DNA of 27,789 bases from NCBI GenBank assembly GCA_017408725.1, contig JAFQUA010000053.1, positions 1 through 27,789 on the forward strand. Direction: 5' to 3'. Source of the DNA: Oscillospiraceae bacterium. Its GTDB lineage: Bacteria; Bacillota_A; Clostridia; Oscillospirales; Oscillospiraceae. A program made the translations under genes and the position numbers. The notes below the pieces were generated by a model that made no database searches, was not told the origin of the DNA, and worked only from the letters and a program-made list of their open reading frames with translations. Each line of letters starts with the position of its first letter. Position 1 is the first letter of the stretch. Shown piece by piece: positions 1 to 7,494 of this stretch.

Positions 1-135
1 AACCGGGAGAAGATCGCCGCCCAGCAGGCTGCCTACCGAGAAGCCAACCGGGAGAAGATCGCCGCCCAGCAGGCTGCCTACCGAGAAGCCAACCGGGAGA
101 AGATCGCCGCCCAGAAGGCTGCCTACTACGAAGCC
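1..135 (+). repeat. Tandem 45-bp in-frame repeat, three copies
   Basis: Three head-to-tail units of 45 bp occupy 1-45, 46-90 and 91-135. Units 1 and 2 are identical base for base. Unit 3 differs at one base in the glutamine/lysine codon and at three bases in one arginine/tyrosine codon. A truncated fourth unit starts at 136. Because 45 is a multiple of three the array changes protein length without changing frame. Near-perfect identity at the DNA level, including silent positions, points to recent duplication. The array continues past the left edge, so total copy number is unknown. Confidence 0.95.
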
Positions 136-270
136 AACCGGGAGAAGCGAACAGCGTATCAGCGTGACTATAACCGGCGAAAGAGGCTTCTTGCACAGCA
201 ATACGAAAAAGAAGCCGCCTCCGAAGCTGGAACCTTCGAAGACGGCAAGGGAGTACCCCAGTGCTCCTAG
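1..270 (+). CDS. Repeat-rich charged helical protein, 3' part only
   Basis: The reading frame is open from the first base of the window to a TAG at 268-270, so the 5' end lies outside. The visible 89 residues begin with three consecutive copies of the 15-residue unit NREKIAAQQAAYREA. A decaying fourth copy follows (NREKRTAYQRDYNRRKR), then a short acidic and glycine-containing tail ending in PQCS. The composition (Glu, Lys, Arg, Ala, Gln, few hydrophobics) predicts a long, highly charged helix. There is no catalytic motif and I do not recognise a function. Repeats of this NREK-AAY-REA type occur in small proteins of gut Firmicute phages, but I know of no established role. The next gene begins 26 bases downstream with a strong ribosome binding site. 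Confidence 0.7.
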   Translation, partial: NREKIAAQQAAYREANREKIAAQQAAYREANREKIAAQKAAYYEANREKRTAYQRDYNRRKRLLAQQYEKEAASEAGTFEDGKGVPQCS

Positions 271-296
271 TATAACAAAGATTTAGGAGGATGTCA

Positions 297-578
297 ATGA
301 GTTCAGGTTATGAATTTGTGTATGCCCTTGTACTTGAAACCGAAGATGGCGAAGAGTTTTTAGCAATCTCTCCCTGCGGGAGTGCAGATCCAAAGGATTT
401 GGTGTTGCTGGATAACGATATTCTTTGCGAAGTGAAGGAATGTCTTTACGTCAACAGGCTGTCGACGGAGTTCCAGTTGCTTGAAAAAGTGACAGATATG
501 AGCGAGGTAACAGCAGTCTATGCTCAGGTCTGGGAGAAACAGGAGGCCGGCAATGGCACGGTATCCGGAGATTCCTAA
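297..578 (+). CDS. Small hypothetical acidic phage protein
   Basis: This encodes 93 residues if it starts at ATG 297. An ATG at 291 is in the same frame but abuts the AGGAGG at 285-290 with no spacer, whereas 297 has the usual six-base spacing, so 297 is preferred. The protein is acidic, with no cysteine cluster, membrane segment or recognisable catalytic motif. Its start (GYEFVYALVLETEDGEEFLA) reads like a beta-strand-rich small domain. It overlaps the next gene by 26 bp, which suggests translational coupling in an early operon. Function unknown. Confidence 0.6.
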   Translation: MSSGYEFVYALVLETEDGEEFLAISPCGSADPKDLVLLDNDILCEVKECLYVNRLSTEFQLLEKVTDMSEVTAVYAQVWEKQEAGNGTVSGDS

Positions 579-777
579 TTGCTACGATCCCGCCCATCAG
601 GCAGAGCAGCGGGAGGCTGAATGGGACAGATTTGTAGAGCAGCTTCCTGTCTGCACTCTTTGCAGAGAACGAATTTTCCCGGGCAGTAAAGTCCACACCG
701 CACATTTTATGGCTGTCTGTTCTTCCTGTGTAGAGATACTTAACGACGATTATGAAATATTGGAGGATCCAAGTTGA
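553..777 (+). CDS. Small cysteine-pair (zinc-ribbon-like) protein
   Basis: The frame is open from 520, but ATG 553 sits six bases after AGGAGG (541-546) and gives a 74-residue protein beginning MARYPEIPNCYDP. The C-terminal half has two CxxC pairs (CTLC and CSSC) separated by about 20 residues with two intervening histidines. This arrangement is typical of a structural zinc ribbon. Small zinc-ribbon proteins are common in phage early operons, where they can bind DNA or host proteins, but no specific role can be read here. The stop at 775-777 overlaps the TTG start of the next gene. Confidence 0.6.
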   Translation: MARYPEIPNCYDPAHQAEQREAEWDRFVEQLPVCTLCRERIFPGSKVHTAHFMAVCSSCVEILNDDYEILEDPS

Positions 778-995
778 ATACCGCAGATTATATCAAGCAC
801 GAGGCTGACGAAATTGCCAGCCGCACCGGACGATACATACCACCGTACCGGCTTGCAAACCTTATGAAAACCGCCCAGCGTATCACAGACCTGCTTGTTC
901 GGTCTGATATTGCTATGACCTATGATGAAATCCAGTTGGTTCTTGGCGTTGTCCAGGGAGCCGTAGGCAAAGCCATAGGTAGGGATGCGGAATGA
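774..995 (+). CDS. Small hypothetical helical protein (TTG start)
   Basis: This 73-residue protein starts at TTG 774, supported by GGAGG at 762-766 seven bases upstream and by the four-base TTGA overlap with the stop of the preceding gene. It ends in an ATGA overlap with the exonuclease gene at 992. The sequence is predicted to be helical (IKHEADEIASRTGRY..., then a central LANLMKTAQRITDLL segment). I see no metal-binding or catalytic motif. Tight coupling to the RecE-type nuclease suggests a role in the same recombination/replication operon, but that is inference from position only. Confidence 0.55.
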   Translation: MNTADYIKHEADEIASRTGRYIPPYRLANLMKTAQRITDLLVRSDIAMTYDEIQLVLGVVQGAVGKAIGRDAE

Positions 996-1789
996 CAGAA
1001 CAGGAATACCGTAGCCACCCGGCGATCAGCCGATCAGAGTTGTGGCGGATCCACGACAGTCCGGAAAAATTCAAGCACTTCAAAGAGTACCCGGAAGATC
1101 CAACCCCGGCACTTCTGTTCGGTCAAGTGTTCCACAAGATGGCTTTAGAGCCTGACACATTTGACCTTGAATTCGTCGTGATGCCCGATGTAGACCGGCG
1201 TACCAAGGAGGGGAGACAGCTTTGGGCAGAGTTCCAGGAACAGGCAGAAAGCAAAACCGTTATCCCTGCAGAAATGCACGAGCAGGCAAAAGCAATGTGC
1301 GAATCGCTTGCTGCTGTTCCTTTTGCCCAGAAACTTCTGAACGGCCGCAGAGAGACCCCGTTTTTCTGGGTGGATGAATTAACCGGAGAAGAATGTAAGT
1401 GTCGCACAGACTGTCTAAACACCTCGTATAGCCAACCTATCATTGTCGATGTGAAGTCTGCCACGGACGCCGGTACCGAAGCGTTTATCCGAGATGCTAT
1501 CAAATACGGATATGACTTCCAGGCAGCAATGTACTCAGAAGGCGTATCTAAGCACATCAAACAAACCCCTCTTTTTGTGTTTATTGTTGTGGAAAAAACT
1601 CCACCTTACGCTGTCAACATTCTGCAGGCAGATGAACTACTGCTGAAGCGTGGCCACAATATTTTCCGTGAATGCATTGACACATACCACGACTGCAGGC
1701 TTTCCGGAAACTGGTATGGCTATCTTGGCAAGAACAACCGAATCAACACCCTGGCCTTGCCTGCGTGGCTGGCCAAAGAAGTTACATAA
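992..1789 (+). CDS. RecE/DUF3799-type PD-(D/E)XK exonuclease
   Basis: This 265-residue protein has the layout of the exodeoxyribonuclease VIII-like family (DUF3799). Near the N terminus is SHPAISRSELWRIHDSPEKF, then the conserved GQVFHKM segment with His48. The PD-(D/E)XK core consists of Asp140 (CRTD), Asp153 and Lys155 (IVDVK), followed by Gln177 and Tyr181 of the QxxxY motif. These enzymes resect double-stranded ends 5' to 3', leaving 3' single strands for an annealing protein. The following gene is a good candidate for that partner, as in RecE/RecT pairs. The length fits stand-alone phage versions rather than the long E. coli RecE. The start overlaps the previous stop by ATGA, so translation is coupled. 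Confidence 0.85.
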   Translation: MTEQEYRSHPAISRSELWRIHDSPEKFKHFKEYPEDPTPALLFGQVFHKMALEPDTFDLEFVVMPDVDRRTKEGRQLWAEFQEQAESKTVIPAEMHEQAKAMCESLAAVPFAQKLLNGRRETPFFWVDELTGEECKCRTDCLNTSYSQPIIVDVKSATDAGTEAFIRDAIKYGYDFQAAMYSEGVSKHIKQTPLFVFIVVEKTPPYAVNILQADELLLKRGHNIFRECIDTYHDCRLSGNWYGYLGKNNRINTLALPAWLAKEVT

Positions 1790-1801
1790 GGAGATTACAC
1801 T

Positions 1802-2683
1802 ATGGCTGAAGAAATTATGGAATATACATCCCCCAGCAATCCTCCCGCAATGCCCAATATGCCCGGCGCCGGTGTTATGGCGCAGCTGGACAACATCAAC
1901 CAAGGCACTGTTGCTATTGAAGCCAGCAGAGCCATTGCTGAAGCACAGGGCAAACTGGTTATTGCAAAGAAGTTTCCACGGAATGAAATTGCCGCATATG
2001 CAAAGGCAATGGAAGCTTGCCAGCGCCCCACAATGGCTGCGAAAGCCTTTTACAGTTTCCCTCGTGGTGGACAAACCGTAGAGGGTCCCACAATCCGCTT
2101 TGCTGAAGAATTGGCCCGGTGCTGGGGCAACATCGATTACGGCATTAAGGAGCTGTCTCAGGACGATGGCAAGAGCGAAATGCAGGCCTATGCCTGGGAT
2201 TTGGAAACCAATGCCCAGAGTGTGCAGAATTTCACCAACCCCCATCAGCGCGAAAAGACAGATAAAAGAACCCGCACAACTGTCATGGAGAACTTAACCA
2301 GTCAGAGGGACATTTACGAGAACAACGCCAATATGGCAACCCGCCGCCTGCGTTCTCGGATCCTCGCGATCTTGCCTTCGTGGTTTGTTGAAGATGCTAT
2401 CAATGAGTGTAAAAGAACCCTTGCCGGCAAGAATGATACTCCTCTGATTGACCGTGTCAAGAATATGGTCGTGCAATTTGCCAAGATGGGTGTTACCCAG
2501 GAGCAGATTGAGAAGCGGCTCAAAAAGAAAATCGAAACTATGAATTCTGATGATTTTGTGGAATTCATCGGTATCTACAACGCTATTAAACAGGGCGAAA
2601 GCAAAATTGCAGACTGGTTCGAATCCGATGCCATCGCAAGTGATCTGACAAACGAACTGAACGAAGACGGTCTGCCGGAATAA
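1802..2683 (+). CDS. Probable single-strand annealing recombinase
   Basis: This encodes 293 residues and starts 12 bp after the exonuclease gene, behind AAGGAG. The body belongs to a widespread phage family with a conserved core: a segment around residues 55-85 with KAMEACQRPTMAAKAFYSF, then PRGGQTVEGPTIRFAEELAR, WGNIDYGIKEL, and YAWDLETN. A later conserved stretch is RDIYENNANMATRRLRSRIL. The repeated Gly-Pro-Ser/Thr-Ile-Arg core and the location immediately 3' of a RecE-type exonuclease suggest a RecT/Redbeta/Rad52-like annealing protein. I have not seen this family's biochemistry established, so the assignment is based on context plus partial family memory. The C terminus is acidic (DLTNELNEDGLPE), a common feature of proteins that bind single-stranded DNA or partners. 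Confidence 0.55.
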   Translation: MAEEIMEYTSPSNPPAMPNMPGAGVMAQLDNINQGTVAIEASRAIAEAQGKLVIAKKFPRNEIAAYAKAMEACQRPTMAAKAFYSFPRGGQTVEGPTIRFAEELARCWGNIDYGIKELSQDDGKSEMQAYAWDLETNAQSVQNFTNPHQREKTDKRTRTTVMENLTSQRDIYENNANMATRRLRSRILAILPSWFVEDAINECKRTLAGKNDTPLIDRVKNMVVQFAKMGVTQEQIEKRLKKKIETMNSDDFVEFIGIYNAIKQGESKIADWFESDAIASDLTNELNEDGLPE

Positions 2684-2695
2684 GGATGTGATGGT

Positions 2696-4621
2696 ATGTT
2701 TCTGCAAACAGACGAAATAAATAGCGTAAAACCCGACACAGCAGAGCTTACCTTTATTCCCGATTATGATTATTCCGCGGCGGATTTTGCTACCCCGGTG
2801 CCCTATGAGAAACTGTACGAATTGCACGGATCTGCTTTCATTTACGAAATGGCGAAAGTAAAGATGGAGGCCAACGCAAAGGCAGTAGGCTTTAAAAGCT
2901 TTCGGGGAATGCTCCAGAAATATGAAAAAGCTAGACTGGATGAAAGACGGCGGAATCTTGTTCCCAACTCAACAGATTTTGGCGATCAGGTAATGGAGCT
3001 GAATTGCGGCGCTTGGGAAGCTACTGATTGGGGCATCTTCCGGGACCTGCCGAATGGCGGCCGTGAGTGCGCCTGTGCCCACCCCATTATGCCGATTAGC
3101 AGATTGGTCAATATCGACACTGGCGAAGTCAAGCTGACGCTATGGTTTAAGCGGTCTGGCCGGGATAAAAAAGCCTGTACAACCATTGTGGATAAATCCA
3201 CCGTCTCTACGGCCCGGAACATCACCGCGCTGTCCAGCCAGGGCATTTCCGTTACCAGCAACAGTGCATCGGCGCTTGTGGACTATATCAATGATATGGA
3301 AAACCTGAATTATGACATTATTCAGGAGCAGAAGTCCATCGGCAGACTGGGATACATACCTGGAGAAGGCTTTTCCCCTTATGTGGAAGGACTTGTGTTT
3401 GACGGCGATGCATCCTTCCGGAATCTGTATCAGTCGGTGGAATCAAAAGGAAACCACGGCGTTTGGTACGAAACCGCTATGGAGTGCCGCCGGCAGTCAC
3501 TTACCGCAAGGATTATGCTCGCTGCATCGTTTGCCTCTCCCATTCTGTCACTGGTTGGCTCTCTGCCGTTCTTCGTGCACCTGTGGGGCGTGGATTCCGG
3601 TACCGGTAAAACCGTTGCCCTGATGCTTGCTGCGTCCGTGTGGGGCAACCCCGCGCTTGGCAGCTATGTTCAGACATTCAACGGTACGCAAGTGGGACAG
3701 GAACGGACTGCCGCTTTCTTAAATCACCTGCCTGTGTGCCTGGATGAACTCCAGCTCACTAAAGACAGCAGAGGAAAAACCAACTTTGACGTGTATCAGC
3801 TTGCCCAAGGTGTAGGCCGTTCTCGTGGTAAGAAAAGCGGCGGTGTGGAACTCACACCCACTTGGAGTTGCTGTTTCCTCACTACAGGAGAATCACCGCT
3901 TACAAGCATTTCAGCCGCCGCCGGCGCGGTCAACCGTGTCATTGACATTGAGTGTACTGCCGGATCTGCCGTTCTGACAGATGGACAGCGGATATCCGGA
4001 AACCTAAAAAGGAATTATGGCTTTGCCGGACAGATCTTCGTTGATCGGCTTTACCAAGATGAAAAGACACAGGATGCGGTCCGGCAGATCTACCAAGATA
4101 ACTTCCGGGATCTGTGTGCCGGTGATTCCACCGAAAAACAGGCAATGGCAGCTGCAGCCATCATTACCGCGGACTTTCTGGCATCCCAGTGGGTTTTCCG
4201 TGATGATATGGAAACCGCGAAAGAACTGGTGTTGGATGTAAATGATATCCAGGAATTCCTTGCATCCAAGGAGGCTGTATCAGCCGGCAGACGCGCCTAC
4301 GACTGGCTTTGCGACTGGGTTGGTTCCAATGTTAACCGATTCTTTAATCCTGAACTGCCTGCCGTGGGCGACTGTTACGGCATCATCGAGAACAATACCG
4401 CCTATATCAACCGTGGTGTGTTCAATAAGGTGATTCAAGAGGCCGGATATTCTTACGCCGCCACGCTCAGCTACCTAAAGGCAAATAATCTGATTGAGAC
4501 CAGAGGCCGTGCCTTTACGAAAAGCAAGCGCATTAACGGTATTCGCACCGAATGTGTTGTGCTCAACCTGCAGGCAGACTGGGATGGCGACTATGATCCT
4601 GATGATCTGCTCCCGACGTAA
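2696..4621 (+). CDS. DUF927-type primase/helicase-like replication ATPase
   Basis: This 641-residue protein carries a DUF927-like ATPase core. Walker A is at residues 298-306 (GVDSGTGKT), preceded by the hydrophobic strand LPFFVHLWG. The Walker B strand is at 345-352 (LPVCLDEL). A sensor-like segment (CCFLTTGES) follows, then an arginine-containing NRVIDIEC stretch. DUF927 proteins occur in phages and plasmids as C-terminal helicase parts of primase-helicases. The N-terminal 280 residues here could be a degenerate primase or origin-binding part, but I see no zinc finger or clear catalytic primase motif. The gene ends at the edge of a 13-copy iteron array, which fits a role as initiator or replicative helicase at that origin. 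ATG 2696 follows AAGGATG. Confidence 0.75.
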   Translation: MFLQTDEINSVKPDTAELTFIPDYDYSAADFATPVPYEKLYELHGSAFIYEMAKVKMEANAKAVGFKSFRGMLQKYEKARLDERRRNLVPNSTDFGDQVMELNCGAWEATDWGIFRDLPNGGRECACAHPIMPISRLVNIDTGEVKLTLWFKRSGRDKKACTTIVDKSTVSTARNITALSSQGISVTSNSASALVDYINDMENLNYDIIQEQKSIGRLGYIPGEGFSPYVEGLVFDGDASFRNLYQSVESKGNHGVWYETAMECRRQSLTARIMLAASFASPILSLVGSLPFFVHLWGVDSGTGKTVALMLAASVWGNPALGSYVQTFNGTQVGQERTAAFLNHLPVCLDELQLTKDSRGKTNFDVYQLAQGVGRSRGKKSGGVELTPTWSCCFLTTGESPLTSISAAAGAVNRVIDIECTAGSAVLTDGQRISGNLKRNYGFAGQIFVDRLYQDEKTQDAVRQIYQDNFRDLCAGDSTEKQAMAAAAIITADFLASQWVFRDDMETAKELVLDVNDIQEFLASKEAVSAGRRAYDWLCDWVGSNVNRFFNPELPAVGDCYGIIENNTAYINRGVFNKVIQEAGYSYAATLSYLKANNLIETRGRAFTKSKRINGIRTECVVLNLQADWDGDYDPDDLLPT

Positions 4622-5017
4622 CTGTTCCGCAGTTGCGGAACGATGTTCCGCGTTTGTTCCGCGAAAAGTAAAGGAGAAAAGTTAAAATTTTACTAACAAC
4701 TCAAATTGATTTCTTTACTTTTGACTTGTAAAAATTGAGTTTTACAAAAGCGCGGAACTGCGGAACACGCGGAACACCATATACAAGTATTTATAAAGAT
4801 ATGTATTTGTTTGCGGTAATAGCCTATGACACATTTCCTTATAGGAGTTGTGCAAAACTGTTCCGCAGTTCCGCACCTAAAAATGACATAACTTTTTTGC
4901 TCCGGAAATATAGCAATTTCCGGAATTTATCAACAACTGCAGAACATCGTGGGTTGTTTTTGCGCGGAACATTGTGTTCCGCTGCTGTTCCGCTTTGTTC
5001 CGCAAAAAGGTGAAAAT
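4622..5017 (+). repeat. Iteron-like array, candidate phage replication origin
   Basis: This 396-bp segment has no credible gene. It contains 13 exact copies of a 7-mer. GTTCCGC is at 4624, 4645, 4656, 4860, 4868, 4976, 4987 and 4997. The reverse complement GCGGAAC is at 4635, 4752, 4760, 4769 and 4964. Several neighbours are 10-11 bp apart, one helical turn. The first two copies form a perfect palindrome (GTTCCGCA-GT-TGCGGAAC, 4624-4641). Between clusters lies an AT-rich stretch (about 4676-4750) with arms AACTCAA and TTGAGTT. Flanking genes encode a DUF927 ATPase and a DEAH helicase. Iterons beside an AT-rich unwinding element are the usual layout of a phage or plasmid origin. An operator array is the main alternative. 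Confidence 0.7.
4901..4924. repeat. Perfect 9-bp inverted repeat inside the iteron region
   Basis: TCCGGAAAT (4901-4909) and ATTTCCGGA (4916-4924) are perfect inverted arms around a six-base loop. The element sits between iteron clusters and shares the TTCCG core with them, but has a different flank. It could form a cruciform, bind a dimeric protein, or be a primase loading hairpin. No T-run follows, so it is not a terminator. Confidence 0.75.
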
Positions 5018-6529
5018 ATGGAATTAAGAGACTATCAAAAAGAATGCATTGGCATTATTGAGGCGAAGCCTCCGGGCGCATACCTCTGCCAAATGCCTAC
5101 AGGTTGCGGCAAAACGGCAACCTTCACGCATATCCCCCGCAATGGTGGTCGTGTCTTGGTCCTGGCTCACCGGGAAGAGCTGGTGCGGCAACCTGCCAAG
5201 TACTACGACTGCCCCGTTGGCTTTGAGATTGCCAAGGAACGCAGCCACTGTGAAGATGTGGTGATCGCAAGTGTTCAGTCTTTGGTGAATCGGCTTGACC
5301 GGTTTTCCTACGACGAATTTGACAAAATCATCACAGACGAGGCGCACCACGCTGCGGCCGGCACCTATAAGAAGATATACGACTACTTTTCCCCCGAAAA
5401 ACACATTGGTTTTACCGCCACCCCCAACCGGGGCGATAAGGCGAAACTTGATGATGTGTATTCCGAGATCATCTTCCAACGAGATCTGCGCTGGGCCATT
5501 CAAAACGGCTACCTCTGCGACATTCATTGCCTCCGGGTAAACATTGGTTTTGACCTGTCCGCAGTCCACACCCGCCACGGCGACTATGCCCCGGGCGAAT
5601 TGGAAGAGGCAATGGACGGTACCGCCGATGCCATCGCCCAGGCATACCGAGAACACTCCAAGGGTGCCACACTGATCTTTGCTGTCAGTGTCAATCAGGC
5701 CGAAGAGATTGCAAAGCGCATCCCCGGTGCCGTAGTGGTTACCGGCAAGACAAAAGACCGCGCTGACATTATAGAACGATTTACCCGCCGGGAGATCCCT
5801 TGCATCGTCAATGTGATGGTATTCACCGAGGGCACCGACATTCCTTTGGTGGAGACGGTTATCATTGCCCGTCCTACTCAGTCCGAAACGCTATATACAC
5901 AGATGGTTGGTCGTGGCCTGCGTACCCACCCTGAAAAAGAAAAGCTGATTTTAATCGACTGCGTGGGTGTGACAGGAAAGGCAAGCCTTTGCACCGCCCC
6001 CACACTTATCGGTCTTGATCTGAAGAACGTGCCGGCAAGCAAGGTGGAAGAAATCCAAGGTCCTATCTTTGAACTACCTGAGAAAGCGGCTGCTGCCAGC
6101 GATTCTCCGGAAAGCTGGATCAAGAATGTACAGATTGTGGACCTTTGGGCAAAAGGTATGTCTTATAACCTGCATGACGTCAATTACTTCAAAATGCCGG
6201 ACGGATCGTTGGTATGTTCCTTACCCAACCGGAGAAACCTCGTGATTCCGTGTCCTGATCAGTTGGGCCGGGTAGTCTTTGGCGGTGAATCTGTTCCTTA
6301 TCAGACCGCACTGGACCGAGCATACCGTGAACTTTGTGATCTGAATGCAGATGCCCGGCAGATCTGGGATCTCAATGCTGCCAAAGGATGGGGCAAAAAA
6401 CCTGCAACTGAAAGTCAGTTGCGTGTCATTCAGCGGAAGTTCAAGAACTTCGATACTTCTCAGCTGAACCGCCTGCAGGCAAGTCAGATCCTCAACCGTG
6501 TATTTGGTGAAAGGAGAGCACGCCTATGA
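5018..6529 (+). CDS. DEAH-box superfamily 2 helicase
   Basis: This encodes 503 residues from ATG 5018. An upstream in-frame ATG at 4949 would place 23 codons of iteron sequence in the protein (Cys/Phe/Pro-rich), so 5018 is preferred, although its ribosome binding site (AAAGGTG) is modest. The SF2 motifs are complete. The Q-like start is MELRDYQKE. Motif I is PTGCGKT (27-33), motif II is DEAH at 107-110, motif III region is GFTATP (131-136) and motif VI is QMVGRGLR (295-302). The arrangement matches the phage/prophage DEAD/DEAH helicases related to SSL2/type III restriction helicases, without any nuclease domain. It likely unwinds DNA during phage replication or recombination. The gene overlaps the VRR-NUC gene by ATGA, suggesting they act together. 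Confidence 0.9.
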   Translation: MELRDYQKECIGIIEAKPPGAYLCQMPTGCGKTATFTHIPRNGGRVLVLAHREELVRQPAKYYDCPVGFEIAKERSHCEDVVIASVQSLVNRLDRFSYDEFDKIITDEAHHAAAGTYKKIYDYFSPEKHIGFTATPNRGDKAKLDDVYSEIIFQRDLRWAIQNGYLCDIHCLRVNIGFDLSAVHTRHGDYAPGELEEAMDGTADAIAQAYREHSKGATLIFAVSVNQAEEIAKRIPGAVVVTGKTKDRADIIERFTRREIPCIVNVMVFTEGTDIPLVETVIIARPTQSETLYTQMVGRGLRTHPEKEKLILIDCVGVTGKASLCTAPTLIGLDLKNVPASKVEEIQGPIFELPEKAAAASDSPESWIKNVQIVDLWAKGMSYNLHDVNYFKMPDGSLVCSLPNRRNLVIPCPDQLGRVVFGGESVPYQTALDRAYRELCDLNADARQIWDLNAAKGWGKKPATESQLRVIQRKFKNFDTSQLNRLQASQILNRVFGERRARL

Positions 6530-6924
6530 GCAAGGCCAGATTAAAGGCAAGCGGTGTTCCCTCCGAGAGCGCAGAACAAAAGTGGGTTATCCAGTGGTCG
6601 CAGCAGCCCTCCATTCGGGAGAAATACCCGGAGCTGGCTATGCTCTACCACATCCCCAATGAACGGACAGATAAGGTCCAGGCTGCCATACTGAAAACAA
6701 TGGGCGTCAAGACCGGTGTTCCGGATCTGCACCTGCCTATTCCTGCTGGGAACTACCACGGTCTGTATATCGAAATGAAGGCACTGGACGGAAATCCGGA
6801 CAGTGACCAGCTGTGGTGGGCAGAACACCTGAAGGCAAACGGGCACTTCCACGCCTTCTGTTTTGGCTGGAAACAGGCTACGGAGGTATTGCTATGGTAC
6901 CTGAACCAAAAGCAAACAGCGTAG
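6526..6924 (+). CDS. VRR-NUC domain nuclease
   Basis: This 132-residue protein is essentially one VRR-NUC (PD-(D/E)XK) domain. The catalytic signature is visible as GVPDLHLP with Asp67, then YIEMK with Glu83 and Lys85, followed by Gln95 on the helix DQLWWAEHL. The C terminus (ATEVLLWYL) is the usual closing helix. Stand-alone VRR-NUC proteins are common in phages, almost always beside an SF2 helicase as here. They are thought to be structure-specific nucleases (Holliday junction or flap cleavage), but the phage versions are little studied. The four-base overlap with the helicase stop and a 31-bp overlap with the following gene place it in one translationally coupled cluster. Confidence 0.85.
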   Translation: MSKARLKASGVPSESAEQKWVIQWSQQPSIREKYPELAMLYHIPNERTDKVQAAILKTMGVKTGVPDLHLPIPAGNYHGLYIEMKALDGNPDSDQLWWAEHLKANGHFHAFCFGWKQATEVLLWYLNQKQTA

Positions 6925-7268
6925 TTTTCCCCTACGAACGGCAGGCAGCCAGCGGCGATGAAATGCCCAACGGATTGGATTACCCAGATAAGGTTACATA
7001 CCTGTGCTTCCGGATGCTGTATACGCAGCTCCGTATGGGCATCATCGACCGCGAGACTGCTATTCGTGAAAAGCGCAAGATTATGCGCGAGTATGAACAT
7101 TACAAATTTGTTGAGCAGATGGGAAAGCATCATGTAGATACTATCCGGCGGACAGAAATGGCAAGAGCTGCCTACCGGAAAAGCCGTACCCTTGAAAACG
7201 CTGATCTTCTGCTCATTGCCATCGATGGTGGAGATTATCGAAAGAAAGAAGGCACTCAATATGGGTAA
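6894..7268 (+). CDS. Hypothetical helical protein of the replication cluster
   Basis: This encodes 124 residues. The frame opens earlier, but ATG 6894 has GGAGG at 6882-6886 with a seven-base spacer and is the likely start. The protein is mostly charged helix (IDRETAIREKRKIMREYEHY) with no metal-binding motif. The core (YPDKVTYLCFRMLYTQLR) is a recurring pattern in Clostridia phage proteins encoded just after VRR-NUC genes. Function unknown. It overlaps the nuclease gene by 31 bp and the next small gene by 8 bp. Confidence 0.65.
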   Translation: MVPEPKANSVVFPYERQAASGDEMPNGLDYPDKVTYLCFRMLYTQLRMGIIDRETAIREKRKIMREYEHYKFVEQMGKHHVDTIRRTEMARAAYRKSRTLENADLLLIAIDGGDYRKKEGTQYG

Positions 7269-7491
7269 ACCAAGAACGATGGGGATGATTAACCGATGCA
7301 TCCCAAACAGCAAAGCAGATATGCGATACCGGCGTAAAGCATTTAAATGGGATATGAAATCAGAAAGTGGCGGTGGTGGTGCTTCTACAGGTTTCGTTTT
7401 GATAGCCTCAGGAACAGTTGCAACAGATGTCAATTGCAAGCAAGGTGATATAATCCTTCATTCACAAACTGAGGAAAGCAGCGAGGAATAA
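7261..7491 (+). CDS. Small hypothetical basic protein
   Basis: This 76-residue protein probably starts at ATG 7261, overlapping the previous stop by 8 bp. The frame is open from 7192 but those codons lie inside the previous gene. The ribosome binding site is weak (AAAGAAGG, about 9 bases away). The N-terminal half is basic (MGKPRTMGMINRCIPNSKAD) and a glycine run (GGGG) follows. Codon use and the four-base gap to the methyltransferase support a real gene, but I do not recognise it. Confidence 0.4.
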   Translation: MGKPRTMGMINRCIPNSKADMRYRRKAFKWDMKSESGGGGASTGFVLIASGTVATDVNCKQGDIILHSQTEESSEE

Positions 7492-7494
7492 AAT

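Noticed and set aside
1..135. CRISPR array
   Set aside because: The repeats are contiguous with no variable spacers and are in-frame coding units.
4735..5013. 92-codon plus-strand frame across the iteron region
   Set aside because: It is composed of iteron sequence, has no ribosome binding site and reads as cysteine/serine/arginine-rich noise; the DNA pattern is better explained by repeats.
4949..5017. N-terminal extension of the DEAH helicase from ATG 4949
   Set aside because: The extra 23 codons are iteron DNA rich in Cys, Phe and Pro; the protein family begins at MELRDYQ, so ATG 5018 is the better start.
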